Source of the DNA: Escherichia coli
GTDB taxonomy: Bacteria > Pseudomonadota > Gammaproteobacteria > Enterobacterales > Enterobacteriaceae
Direction of reading: 5' to 3'
Assembly (NCBI RefSeq): GCF_036503815.1
Contig: NZ_AP027764.1
Location: 3,100,001-3,164,000 of the forward strand
DNA length: 64,000 bases
Of this stretch, positions 37,772 to 46,808 are shown piece after piece; within the stretch, counting starts at the first letter, position 1; the number at the start of each line of letters is the position of its first letter. The translations under genes were made by a program, and so were the position numbers. The notes below the pieces were generated by a model. That model ran no database searches. It worked only from the letters and a program-made list of their open reading frames with translations, and was not told the DNA's origin.

Positions 37772-39074
37772 GCGCCTGTACCTTGGCTCCGTAATCATTA
37801 ATCGGCTGCCATTTCGCTGGCAGTCCGGTGAAATCTGCTTGCGCTACGCCAAGACGTACCGCCTGATCAATAACAATGCGCGCAACGTCAAAGTGACGTG
37901 CACGCGGATACTGTGACAGATATTCGCGTACCACCAGACCAAGATCCAACGGCACTTGTCTGGTTTTGTACACGGCAAGTTGTTCTTCGATGATCGCCGC
38001 CAGCTGTTCGCGGATCTCGTTAAACTCTTCGTACTCCAGATCCTCAGGAAGTTCCCCAGTCACCTCTTCATCGCGCAGTGCCATCTCTTCGTCACGCATA
38101 TCCAGCAGACGATCGGCATTGGCATAAGTTAGCGCCCACGGTTCATCAAAATAGGTTTGTACCGACTGACGTAACCGCTGAGCAAAGACGCGGTTTTTAT
38201 CCATATCGATCGCAGTACGAATAAATTTGTGTACGTGGCGGTCGTAGCCAATCCACAAGTCGATGGATTGCTGGCCCCAGCTGATAATACGGTCAAGTTT
38301 GCTTTGCAGATCGAACACCAGACGATCGACGAAATGCAGATCATCATAAGTCATCGTCGCATCCTGAATGCGTAACAGATTAGCCTGCAATTTATCACCT
38401 GCCGCTTCCAGCGTATCCTGCAATTCACGCAGCGTTCCGGAAGTTTCTGAAAGCAACAATTCGCAGCTGGAGATCGCCGCCCGCCAGTCTTTGTTCAGCA
38501 ACTGGGCGATATCGTCCTTCACCTGCTGCTGCTGTTCGTCCATCAGACGTTGCGTCAGGTCGATACTGTCAAAAATTTCTGCTACCGAATATTTCAGTGG
38601 CGCATAGACATTACGGTGCCAGTGAAATTCATCACCGCCCTCTTCGGCGGCATCTGCTGCTCGTTTGAGCTCACCCGCCACAATCGACAACTGCATAGAA
38701 AGGCGCAGCGTAGAAAACTCGCGCTGACGGATGTAGTAGTCAGTAATGCCGATGCCGAGCGGCGTCAGACGGTAAATTGCGTTCCCTTCCGCCTGCTCGC
38801 TGGTAAAGCGGTTCAGCAGACGTTGACGCACCATGTCGTTGATCGCGTTGTTGGCGCGCACGCCGATGGTTTCGCTGGTTTGCTCAAACGCATCACTCAC
38901 ATGGCGGAATGCATCCACCAGCTCGCCTTCACTCATCTCACCATCCAGACGCTCGCCGTTCAGCGTGGCAACCGCCAGCAGAAAAGAGAGTCGGTCTACC
39001 GGCAGCGAGATGGAGAAGTCATTTTTTCTGGCCCAGGCAACCAGTTCGGGGACTGTCTGGGAAAATTCACTCAT
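37752..39074 (-). CDS. mukF: MukBEF kleisin MukF
   Basis: 440 residues: an N-terminal winged-helix dimer domain, a helical middle region and a C-terminal winged helix that binds the MukB head. It closes the MukB ring. It overlaps cmoM by 4 nt (ATGA) and mukE by 20 nt, so the four-gene unit cmoM-mukF-mukE-mukB is tightly coupled. Confidence 0.98.
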   Translation of the reverse strand: MSEFSQTVPELVAWARKNDFSISLPVDRLSFLLAVATLNGERLDGEMSEGELVDAFRHVSDAFEQTSETIGVRANNAINDMVRQRLLNRFTSEQAEGNAIYRLTPLGIGITDYYIRQREFSTLRLSMQLSIVAGELKRAADAAEEGGDEFHWHRNVYAPLKYSVAEIFDSIDLTQRLMDEQQQQVKDDIAQLLNKDWRAAISSCELLLSETSGTLRELQDTLEAAGDKLQANLLRIQDATMTYDDLHFVDRLVFDLQSKLDRIISWGQQSIDLWIGYDRHVHKFIRTAIDMDKNRVFAQRLRQSVQTYFDEPWALTYANADRLLDMRDEEMALRDEEVTGELPEDLEYEEFNEIREQLAAIIEEQLAVYKTRQVPLDLGLVVREYLSQYPRARHFDVARIVIDQAVRLGVAQADFTGLPAKWQPINDYGAKVQAHVIDKY

Positions 39075-39856
39075 ACTTTATCCTTGCTCTGCGGTTTGCG
39101 CGCGGTGACATGAATATAACGCCCCAGGGTAATATACGGTTCCTGACGGCAATAACGCGTTTCTAATTCAAGTAATGCTTCATAGCAGTCGCGCTGCTGG
39201 TGCTTCTCGCGCAGATAATCATGAAACACGCGAACGCCTGTCTTACCCAGAATTTCCCAACCAGCTTCTTCCAGCCACAGATAAACCTGCGCCGGGTCGC
39301 GTGGATAATCTGGCGAAAGCGTCCGTTTTTTCTTTTTCGGCATTCCCGCCTGCACGTAATCAAAATTCCCGGCGACCATGTTATGCATCAACAAACCGTG
39401 CGCATTGTAGAACATTAACGACAACACACCGCCTGGACATAACACTGACCACAGGGTCTGCAATACGCTGCGGGGATCGGCCACCCACTCGAGCACCGCA
39501 TGGAACAATATCAGATCAACGGGCGTTTCCAAATGCGAAGCAACATCCTGAGCGGCGCAATGTATAAATTGCATGTTGTCGCTCACACCTTTTGCTTCTG
39601 CCGCCTGTTTTGCGCGGTCGATCATCTGCGCTGAAAGATCGCATAAAATGACCTGATGCCCACGCTCGGCCATTTTGATTGCGGTCTGCCCTTCTCCACC
39701 GCCAGCATCCAGCACACGCAGTTTTTGCGAGCCCATTTCCGCCAGCACGCGATCGAGATCCTGCCACAGAATAGCCTGTCGAAGCTGCCCTTTGGTGGTG
39801 CCGTAAATGTTACGGGAAAACTTTTCCGCAATATCATCAAAATTGCGATCCTGCAT
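39071..39856 (-). CDS. cmoM: tRNA 5-carboxymethoxyuridine methyltransferase CmoM (SmtA)
   Basis: 261 residues, class I SAM methyltransferase with motif I LDAGGGEGQ. It methylates cmo5U34 in a subset of tRNAs to mcmo5U. First gene of the mukFEB operon. The ATG at 39856 (MQDRNFDDIAEK) is the K-12 start; one four codons upstream is in frame but less likely. The 135 nt before it is shared with divergent elyC and must carry both promoters. Confidence 0.95.
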   Translation of the reverse strand: MQDRNFDDIAEKFSRNIYGTTKGQLRQAILWQDLDRVLAEMGSQKLRVLDAGGGEGQTAIKMAERGHQVILCDLSAQMIDRAKQAAEAKGVSDNMQFIHCAAQDVASHLETPVDLILFHAVLEWVADPRSVLQTLWSVLCPGGVLSLMFYNAHGLLMHNMVAGNFDYVQAGMPKKKKRTLSPDYPRDPAQVYLWLEEAGWEILGKTGVRVFHDYLREKHQQRDCYEALLELETRYCRQEPYITLGRYIHVTARKPQSKDKV

Positions 39857-39991
39857 TGCTTTCTCCACCGGTTGGCTAAGACGTTTTCTGATAAAGACGC
39901 TATTTTGTCACAGCCACGGCGAGAATGAACCCGTCTGGTGTAATATCGCTGGCGATCCCTTGCTATATGGTCAAAAAAGGAACCAGAAAGG

Positions 39992-40771
39992 ATGCTTTTT
40001 ACACTGAAAAAAGTGATTGGCAATATGTTGCTGCCACTTCCGCTGATGTTGCTGATTATTGGCGCTGGCCTGGCGCTGCTGTGGTTTAGCCGTTTTCAAA
40101 AAACCGGGAAGATTTTTATTAGCATTGGGTGGCTGGCGCTCTTGTTATTGAGTTTGCAACCGATAGCCGACCGCCTGCTGCGTCCCATCGAAAGCACCTA
40201 TCCGACATGGAATAATTCGCAAAAAGTGGACTATATCGTGGTGCTCGGAGGTGGTTATACCTGGAACCCGCAGTGGGCACCGAGCTCTAATTTAATCAAT
40301 AACAGTCTGCCACGCCTGAATGAAGGTATCCGCTTATGGCGCGAAAATCCGGGATCAAAACTGATCTTCACGGGAGGCGTAGCAAAAACCAATACGGTGA
40401 GTACAGCCGAAGTAGGTGCCCGAGTTGCGCAATCGCTGGGCGTGCCGCGCGAGCAAATTATCACTCTGGATTTGCCAAAAGATACCGAAGAAGAAGCTGC
40501 GGCAGTGAAACAGGCAATTGGTGACGCACCTTTCCTGCTGGTAACCTCCGCATCACATCTGCCGCGGGCGATGATCTTTTTTCAGCAGGAAGGGTTAAAT
40601 CCGCTACCAGCCCCGGCGAATCAGTTGGCCATCGACTCGCCGCTTAATCCGTGGGAACGGGCAATCCCTTCTCCGGTTTGGTTGATGCATAGCGACCGCG
40701 TTGGCTATGAAACGCTTGGCCGGATCTGGCAGTGGCTGAAAGGTTCGTCAGGCGAGCCACGGCAAGAGTGA
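39992..40771 (+). CDS. elyC: Envelope biogenesis factor ElyC (YcbC)
   Basis: 259 residues; two N-terminal membrane helices, then a DUF218 domain with YIVVLGGGYTWN and the ETEEEA-type region (KDTEEEAAAVKQ). Loss is known to give lysis at low temperature and to disturb peptidoglycan synthesis and enterobacterial common antigen carrier-lipid use; the biochemical activity is not settled. It overlaps the convergent ycbJ by 24 nt. Confidence 0.94.
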   Translation: MLFTLKKVIGNMLLPLPLMLLIIGAGLALLWFSRFQKTGKIFISIGWLALLLLSLQPIADRLLRPIESTYPTWNNSQKVDYIVVLGGGYTWNPQWAPSSNLINNSLPRLNEGIRLWRENPGSKLIFTGGVAKTNTVSTAEVGARVAQSLGVPREQIITLDLPKDTEEEAAAVKQAIGDAPFLLVTSASHLPRAMIFFQQEGLNPLPAPANQLAIDSPLNPWERAIPSPVWLMHSDRVGYETLGRIWQWLKGSSGEPRQE

Positions 40772-41641
40772 TTTTGATGCCAGATCGAAGTTACGCCGAC
40801 TAAATCGTCCGGTGTTGACCAGTTGCGCAACTTCATCCCATAACACATACAACCAACGCCGCCAGATGAACGACTCCGCCACTGGCGCGCGTTGCAGATA
40901 ACTCCAGAGCAAATCTTCCGCCAGAGAATTATCCATTAGTCGGAACAGTTCGTATTCTCGCGGTGCCCAAAGCATTAGTCCCGGTCCGACCATCGCCAGT
41001 AACTGATCGCTGCGCGAATCTTTCAGCATGCTGCGTAAACAGAAGTTACCGTGAATCAGCACACAATTGTCGTTAAAGCCTTCAAATAATGCCGGGAGAC
41101 ATTCACGGGTGCGAAACAGGATCCGCTTATCTTGCATCGTTAGACCGGTGTTATTGAACTGATTGAGCGTAGTCCATAGCACTTCAACATGTTGCCGGTA
41201 CCATGAGGGCCAGAAATTTTCCTGAGTATTGTCGACCGCGCCGACGCAACCACGACTGTCCTGACGGTGCCAGGCCAGTAAGGCTTCAACGATTTGGTCT
41301 TTGAGTTGTTCCCAGCGTTCTGGTGTTCGGGCTGGAGCCTCCACCGAAACACCACGCATCCGCTCCAGTAGCAGGACATCGGGGCCGGGGTGTTCTTCAT
41401 GCGTCATCACACCATAAATAGTCGGCATACGGACAGTCCCACTTCTTGCCAGCATGGTGGTTTTCCATGCCAGTTGTCGGGCTTTTCCGGGCGTACTAAA
41501 GCTTCTTGCCATTAACGGCATTGGGTTTCCCTGGCTGTCATACAAAGCCCACAACGCCGTATCCGCTTTTTCATTGACGCACTCAATACGACTGAGTTTT
41601 TCGCCCAGTAAATGGCTTAATTCGGCACGCAGCTGTTCCAT
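40748..41641 (-). CDS. ycbJ: YcbJ, aminoglycoside-phosphotransferase-like protein of unknown function
   Basis: 297 residues resembling the choline/aminoglycoside kinase fold. In the place of the catalytic loop (HGDxxxxN) it reads HGNFCLRSML at residues 197-206: the base Asp is Asn and the metal-binding Asn is missing. The following strand has GPGLMLWAP in place of the usual IDxxxxGP. This suggests a kinase-dead or rewired fold. No function is known to me. The 3' end overlaps elyC by 24 nt in convergent orientation. Confidence 0.9.
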   Translation of the reverse strand: MEQLRAELSHLLGEKLSRIECVNEKADTALWALYDSQGNPMPLMARSFSTPGKARQLAWKTTMLARSGTVRMPTIYGVMTHEEHPGPDVLLLERMRGVSVEAPARTPERWEQLKDQIVEALLAWHRQDSRGCVGAVDNTQENFWPSWYRQHVEVLWTTLNQFNNTGLTMQDKRILFRTRECLPALFEGFNDNCVLIHGNFCLRSMLKDSRSDQLLAMVGPGLMLWAPREYELFRLMDNSLAEDLLWSYLQRAPVAESFIWRRWLYVLWDEVAQLVNTGRFSRRNFDLASKSLLPWLA

Positions 41642-41752
41642 TCAGATTACCCTCATAAAAGCTACTGCTTTCATAATGAGCGCCAATATAAAAGATGTCA
41701 CCTGAATGAGATCAATTGTTGAAAAGAAAAATTGAGGAAAATCGTAACGGTA

Positions 41753-41784
41753 CGACACTCCTCCCAAAATTGGCTGGAGTGTCG
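41753..41784 (-). terminator. Hairpin downstream of kdsB
   Basis: CGACACTCC and GGAGTGTCG form a 9-bp stem with an inner CCAA/TTGG stem, 10 nt after the kdsB stop. A mixed T-rich stretch follows on the minus strand only after 10 nt, so termination efficiency is unclear. Confidence 0.6.
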
Positions 41785-41794
41785 CGAAGTGAAA

Positions 41795-42541
41795 TTAGCG
41801 CATTTCAGCGCGAACGCGCTTGAGATCTTCAGGGGTATCCACACCTGTGCCAGGAACTTCCTGGGCGACAGCAACGTGGATTTTTTCGCCGTACCACAGA
41901 ACACGAAGCTGCTCTAACATTTCGATATGTTCTAACGGACTTGGCTGCCAGGTAACATAACGACGGATAAAGCCTGCTCGGTAGCCATAAATACCAAGAT
42001 GACGCAGGAAGTTATCGCCTACGGTTTCAAGGTCTTTTGCAAAACGATCACGATCCCACGGAATGGTGGCGCGAGAGAAGTACAGTGCGTACCCTTCGGC
42101 GTCGAGAACCACTTTCACCGCATTCGGGTTAAACGCTTCTTCCGCATTGTGGATTGGCACCGCCAGAGTCGCCATACCCACCTGACGCTGAGCGAGGTTA
42201 TCAGCAACCTGACGAATGATTGTCGCAGGGATCATCGGTTCATCACCCTGCACATTAACGATCACCGTGTCGTCGCTGAATGCGCATTTTTCGACAACTT
42301 CCGCCAAACGTTCTGTACCTGACTGATGATCGGCGCGCGTCATACATACTTCGCCGCCAGCGGCTTCAACAGCGCGGGCAACATCCTCATGATCGGTTGC
42401 CACGATGATGCGCTCGGCACCTGATTCGCGCGCGCGTTCAAGAACATGAACAATCATGGGTTTGCCGTTAATATCAACCAATGGTTTACCGGGCAGACGC
42501 GTGGACGCGTAGCGCGCGGGAATAATGACCACAAAACTCAT
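41795..42541 (-). CDS. kdsB: 3-deoxy-manno-octulosonate cytidylyltransferase
   Basis: 248 residues, nucleotidyltransferase fold with the N-terminal [15 protein letters not shown] motif. It makes CMP-Kdo for the lipopolysaccharide inner core. ATGA overlap with ycaR (42538-42541). Part of the minus-strand unit that also holds lpxK and msbA. Confidence 0.99.
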
Positions 42542-42720
42542 GATTTACTCTCATCAGCAGTCAGCACGCGGGCTTCCGTTTCCAGCAACACTGGAATGCC
42601 ATCGCGCAGCGGGAAAGCCAGGTTGTCCAGTTTGCAAATAAGCTCTTGTTTTTCCTGGTTATACCAAAGTTTTCCGTTGCAAACCGGGCAGGCAATGATT
42701 TCAAGCAGACGATGATCCAT
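42538..42720 (-). CDS. ycaR: YcaR, Trm112-like small protein (UPF0434)
   Basis: 60 residues, UPF0434 family: a small zinc-ribbon-like fold with [10 protein letters not shown] but without the second Cys pair of Trm112. Its role in bacteria is unknown. Position before kdsB with a 4-nt overlap is conserved in enterobacteria. Confidence 0.93.
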
Positions 42721-42771
42721 AGTTCCTCCAGATGGATCGGGTTATGAATGCATAAATCTTATCATAATCAT

Positions 42772-44004
42772 TTATGCGACGGGGTCTATTTCCCAGCCGG
42801 CGCGGCAATCAGTAAAGAGGCCTTGCGGGCAGCGTCGTAATGTCACCCGCGTTGCCTGCTGCCAGTTAGCGAAATCAGTAATCGCCTGACGTAACCCTTT
42901 TTGCAGCGTTGTCGTTGGTTTAATGCCTTCCTGTAACCACAGAGAGATAACTTCAAGGATGCCTGTCTGGCGATGCATTTTGGCATCCATTCGCCCAACT
43001 AATTGCCCACGATGTAATAACGGCAGAACAAAATAGCCATACTGGCGTTTCGGCGCTGGGGTATAGCACTCCAGCCGGTAGCTAAAATCAAAAAGCTGCT
43101 CCGCGCGTTTGCGATCCCAGACAACAGGATCAAAAGGCGAAAGTACCGCGCTGTGCGTTGCAGTGAGCTTTCCGGCGAGCGCGCGTTCGAGTAGCGGCAG
43201 CAAATCAGCATGCAGCCAAAGATTGCCCAATTTTTCAACATGCACAGCAATGATTTGCTGCTGTTCAGCCCTCGCTTCGCGCCAAGCCGCCAGTGCCGGA
43301 CGTTTCAGCCGATAGTAATCTGCCAGCCACTGTTCGCGGAATATGCCCAGGCTACGCGCACTGTTATCCAGCATGATGATTTCTGCTTCTGTTTGCGAAA
43401 CGAGATCGCGCTCATCATCCCAGTCAGGCATGACACGGTGGGTTAAATCATAAACGCGCTGGAAGTTGCGCCGTTCAATCACCATCACCTTTCCGGCAGT
43501 AAATAAACCTTCCAGATGTCGTTTATGCGGCTTCCACTCCCACCAGCCGCTTGCACCTTTACGAGGATGCTCAAAATCGGCTGAACGTACCGGCCCCTTA
43601 TCATGAATATGTTGAATTAACTGTGCAATTTCTGCCGCATGTTCCTGCATCCAGGCGTCTTTGTATTTCCAGCCCATTTTTTCAGGTGCCAGCATGCGGT
43701 GGCGAATAAGACGAAAATCGCTACGTGGCATAAAGCAGGCTTCATGCGCCCAGTATTCCATTAATTCGCCACGCGCCAGAGACTCATCCAACCACTGCGC
43801 AGGATAATTTCCCAGACGACTGAAAAGCACCAGATATGGGCTACGGGCAACAATATTGATGGTATCAATTTGCAGCAAGGACATGCGGGAAATCGTTGCC
43901 AGAATATCTTCCAACGACGCTCGACGGCGGGGTTTGTTTAACAGGCCTTGCGCAGCAAGGTGAAGATTACGCGCATCAGCAAGGGAGAGGTGCGGCAGCG
44001 ACAT
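42772..44004 (-). CDS. ycaQ: DNA glycosylase YcaQ (AlkZ-like, interstrand cross-link repair)
   Basis: 410 residues, HTH_42 (DUF1006) superfamily of tandem winged helices. The catalytic motif reads Q45-I46-D47 (SLLQIDTINIVAR), the QxD form of the YcaQ branch, while the AlkZ branch has QxQ. YcaQ is known to unhook nitrogen-mustard cross-links and excise N7-alkylguanine. It lies between lpxK and ycaR with gaps of 36 and 51 nt, so may be co-transcribed with envelope genes. Confidence 0.93.
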   Translation of the reverse strand: MSLPHLSLADARNLHLAAQGLLNKPRRRASLEDILATISRMSLLQIDTINIVARSPYLVLFSRLGNYPAQWLDESLARGELMEYWAHEACFMPRSDFRLIRHRMLAPEKMGWKYKDAWMQEHAAEIAQLIQHIHDKGPVRSADFEHPRKGASGWWEWKPHKRHLEGLFTAGKVMVIERRNFQRVYDLTHRVMPDWDDERDLVSQTEAEIIMLDNSARSLGIFREQWLADYYRLKRPALAAWREARAEQQQIIAVHVEKLGNLWLHADLLPLLERALAGKLTATHSAVLSPFDPVVWDRKRAEQLFDFSYRLECYTPAPKRQYGYFVLPLLHRGQLVGRMDAKMHRQTGILEVISLWLQEGIKPTTTLQKGLRQAITDFANWQQATRVTLRRCPQGLFTDCRAGWEIDPVA

Positions 44005-44040
44005 TCATGACTCCATCAATCGAACGCTGCCGCGGCGTAA

Positions 44041-45027
44041 CTAGTTGCCAGAAGCCAGCGAGGTTAGTTGCGCAAGCAGTTTCGCTGGTTCATCGCCTGA
44101 AAGCTGTGCGTCAACAGGCAAATACCACCAATTTTCATCTGCAAAGGCCCGGCATTTCACCGCATCTTTTTCAGTCATTACTAGCGTTTGCCCGTCGCTT
44201 ACCAACGCGCTGACATCCTTATAATTCAAAGACTGATGATCGGCCAGTGGTACACATTTTTCCGGTTGTACGCCGCACATCTTCAGCGTGGCAAAAAAGC
44301 GCGGCGGATGCCCAATCCCCGCCATCGCCACCACATGTTCAAGTTGAGCAACGTCACAACGCGTACCGGTACGTAAATTCACCGCCTGCCCCGGCAGCAG
44401 ATGCATGGGGATTTCACCGCTGCGGGGGACACCGCCGTTGACGATTACCGCATCAACCGACTTTAAGCGCCCCGCTCGCTCACGCATTGGCCCCGCCGGC
44501 AACCACCAGCCATTGCCAAAGCGACGCACGCCATCAATAACGACGATTTCCACATCACGCGCCAGACGATAATGCTGTAAACCGTCGTCGGTTACGATGA
44601 TCTGCACATCAGGGTGTTGCGCCAGAATGGCTTTTACCGCATCAGAACGCACGGGAGAAACCGCAACAGGCGCGCCAGTGCGTTGATAAATCAACACAGG
44701 TTCATCACCCGCCTGTGCTGTGGTGGTATCTGCCGACAATAACAGCGGATAAGATTCAGCCTTACCACCATATCCCCGCGATACGACCCCCACGCGAATA
44801 CCGCGCTGTTGCAACTGTTCCACCAGCCAGACAACGACCGGAGTTTTTCCGTTGCCGCCTGCGGTGAGATTACCAACCACGACAACCGGTACGGGGGCAC
44901 GCCAGGCGCGCTTCAGTTTTAGTTTATAGCAAAGACGGATCGCGCCACTCACCAGACCATACAACCAGGAGAGTGGCAGCAATAGCCGCCACAAAGGGGA
45001 TTCACCAGACCAGATTTTTTCGATCAT
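44041..45027 (-). CDS. lpxK: Tetraacyldisaccharide 4'-kinase LpxK
   Basis: 328 residues. N-terminal membrane helix (LLLPLSWLYGLVSGAI) and a P-loop TAGGNGKTPV; the catalytic Asp lies in DDGLQHY. It phosphorylates the lipid A precursor at the inner membrane. ATGA overlap with msbA (45024-45027), whose product flips the finished lipid A core. Confidence 0.99.
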   Translation of the reverse strand: MIEKIWSGESPLWRLLLPLSWLYGLVSGAIRLCYKLKLKRAWRAPVPVVVVGNLTAGGNGKTPVVVWLVEQLQQRGIRVGVVSRGYGGKAESYPLLLSADTTTAQAGDEPVLIYQRTGAPVAVSPVRSDAVKAILAQHPDVQIIVTDDGLQHYRLARDVEIVVIDGVRRFGNGWWLPAGPMRERAGRLKSVDAVIVNGGVPRSGEIPMHLLPGQAVNLRTGTRCDVAQLEHVVAMAGIGHPPRFFATLKMCGVQPEKCVPLADHQSLNYKDVSALVSDGQTLVMTEKDAVKCRAFADENWWYLPVDAQLSGDEPAKLLAQLTSLASGN

Positions 45028-46772
45028 TGGCCAAACTGCATTTTGTGAAGTTGCGCGTAAACGCCACGGTGCTCAAGCAAATCGTTATGCGTACCGCGTT
45101 CCACAATGACACCATCCTCGACGACCACGATTTCGTCTGCCTTTTCAATGGTAGACAAGCGGTGGGCAATCACCAGAGAGGTACGGTTTTTCTGCAACTC
45201 ATCCAGTGCCGCCTGAATCGCACGTTCAGATTCGGTATCCAGCGCCGAGGTAGCTTCGTCCAGAATCAGTATCGGGCTATCACGCAACAAGGCTCGAGCG
45301 ATGGCAATACGCTGACGCTGACCGCCAGAGAGCAGCACGCCGTTTTCACCAATCACTGTATCGAGACCGTTATCCATCTTATTGATGAAGTCCATGGCGT
45401 AGGCCATACGCGCCGCTTCTTCAATTTGCTCACGGCTGTACTGTTCTGTCCGTGCGTAAGCAATGTTGTTGGCAACCGTATCGTTAAACAGATGGACATT
45501 CTGCGACACCAGAGCAACCTGGTTACGTAAAGACGCCAGGGTATACTCGCGCAGATCGTGACCATCCATCAGGATTTCGCCTTCATCAATATCGTAAAAA
45601 CGTGTGATTAGGCTGGCGATGGTTGATTTACCTGAACCAGAGCGTCCAACCAGAGCGACCGTTTTTCCTGCCGGAATTTTCAGGTTGATGTTACGCAATG
45701 CGGGTACATCACGTCCCGGATAAGTAAAGGTGACATTGCGGAATTCTACGTCACCAGTCGCACGTTCGAGCACACGCTTACCTTCGTCTTTCTCCTGCTC
45801 ACTGTCCAGAATGGTAAACAGCGTCTGACAAGCCGCCATACCGCGCTGGAATTGGGCGTTAACGTTGGTCAGCGACTTCAGCGGACGCATCAGCGCAATC
45901 ATTGAAGAGAAAACAACGGTAATCGTACCGGCAGTCAGGCTATCCATGACGCTAGGGAAGCTCGCCGCATACAGAACAAACGCCAGCGCTAAAGAGGCGA
46001 TCAACTGAATGATCGGATCAGAGATAGAAGAGGCTGAAACCATTTTCATCCCCTGAAGACGCATTCGGTTACTGACTTTGTCGAAGCGTTTGGTCTCCAC
46101 CTCCTGACCACCGAAAATCAATACTTCTTTGTGGCCCTTCAGCATCTGTTCTGCGCTGGTGGTCACCTGACCCATGGTGTTCTGCATGTTTTTACTGATG
46201 TTGCGAAAACGCTTCGATACGACACGAATCGCAATCGAAACAATCGGTGCCAGCACAATTAAAATGATCGACAGTTGCCAGCTGTAATAGAACATCATGA
46301 TGAACAGGCCGATGATCGACGCACCTTCACGCACAACAGTAATCAATGCGCCGGAAGAAGAAGAAGCAACCTGTTCGGAATCGTAGGTGATACGCGACAA
46401 CAGCGTACCCGTTGACTGTTTGTCAAAGAATGAAACTGGCATTCCCATCATGTGACCAAACAGGCGGCGACGCATAGTCATTACCACCTTTCCTGATACC
46501 CAGGAGATACAGTAGCTGGAAACATAGCTGGTGATACCACGTAAAATCATCAGCCCGATCACCACCAGCGGCATCCACACCAGCACGGAGCGATCTGTTT
46601 TACCAAAGCCATCATCAAGAAGTGGCTTAAGGAGCGATAACATGAAGGTATCGCTGGCTGCGTTGAGGATTAACGCTACGCCCGCCACGATCAGACCCGC
46701 TTTAAAAGGCGCAATGGTTGGCCACAGTCGGCGGAATGTCTGCCACGTAGAGAGATCTTTGTCGTTATGCAT
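45024..46772 (-). CDS. msbA: Lipid A-core flippase MsbA
   Basis: 582 residues: a six-helix ABC exporter transmembrane domain (about 1-330) fused to an ATPase with GRSGSGKST, LSGGQRQR and LILDEATSALD. It flips core-lipid A across the inner membrane and is essential. It is 36 nt after ycaI and overlaps lpxK by 4 nt. Confidence 0.99.
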   Translation of the reverse strand: MHNDKDLSTWQTFRRLWPTIAPFKAGLIVAGVALILNAASDTFMLSLLKPLLDDGFGKTDRSVLVWMPLVVIGLMILRGITSYVSSYCISWVSGKVVMTMRRRLFGHMMGMPVSFFDKQSTGTLLSRITYDSEQVASSSSGALITVVREGASIIGLFIMMFYYSWQLSIILIVLAPIVSIAIRVVSKRFRNISKNMQNTMGQVTTSAEQMLKGHKEVLIFGGQEVETKRFDKVSNRMRLQGMKMVSASSISDPIIQLIASLALAFVLYAASFPSVMDSLTAGTITVVFSSMIALMRPLKSLTNVNAQFQRGMAACQTLFTILDSEQEKDEGKRVLERATGDVEFRNVTFTYPGRDVPALRNINLKIPAGKTVALVGRSGSGKSTIASLITRFYDIDEGEILMDGHDLREYTLASLRNQVALVSQNVHLFNDTVANNIAYARTEQYSREQIEEAARMAYAMDFINKMDNGLDTVIGENGVLLSGGQRQRIAIARALLRDSPILILDEATSALDTESERAIQAALDELQKNRTSLVIAHRLSTIEKADEIVVVEDGVIVERGTHNDLLEHRGVYAQLHKMQFGQ

Positions 46773-46808
46773 TCAAAAAACCAGCATTTGTTGAAATAGC
46801 CGCATATT

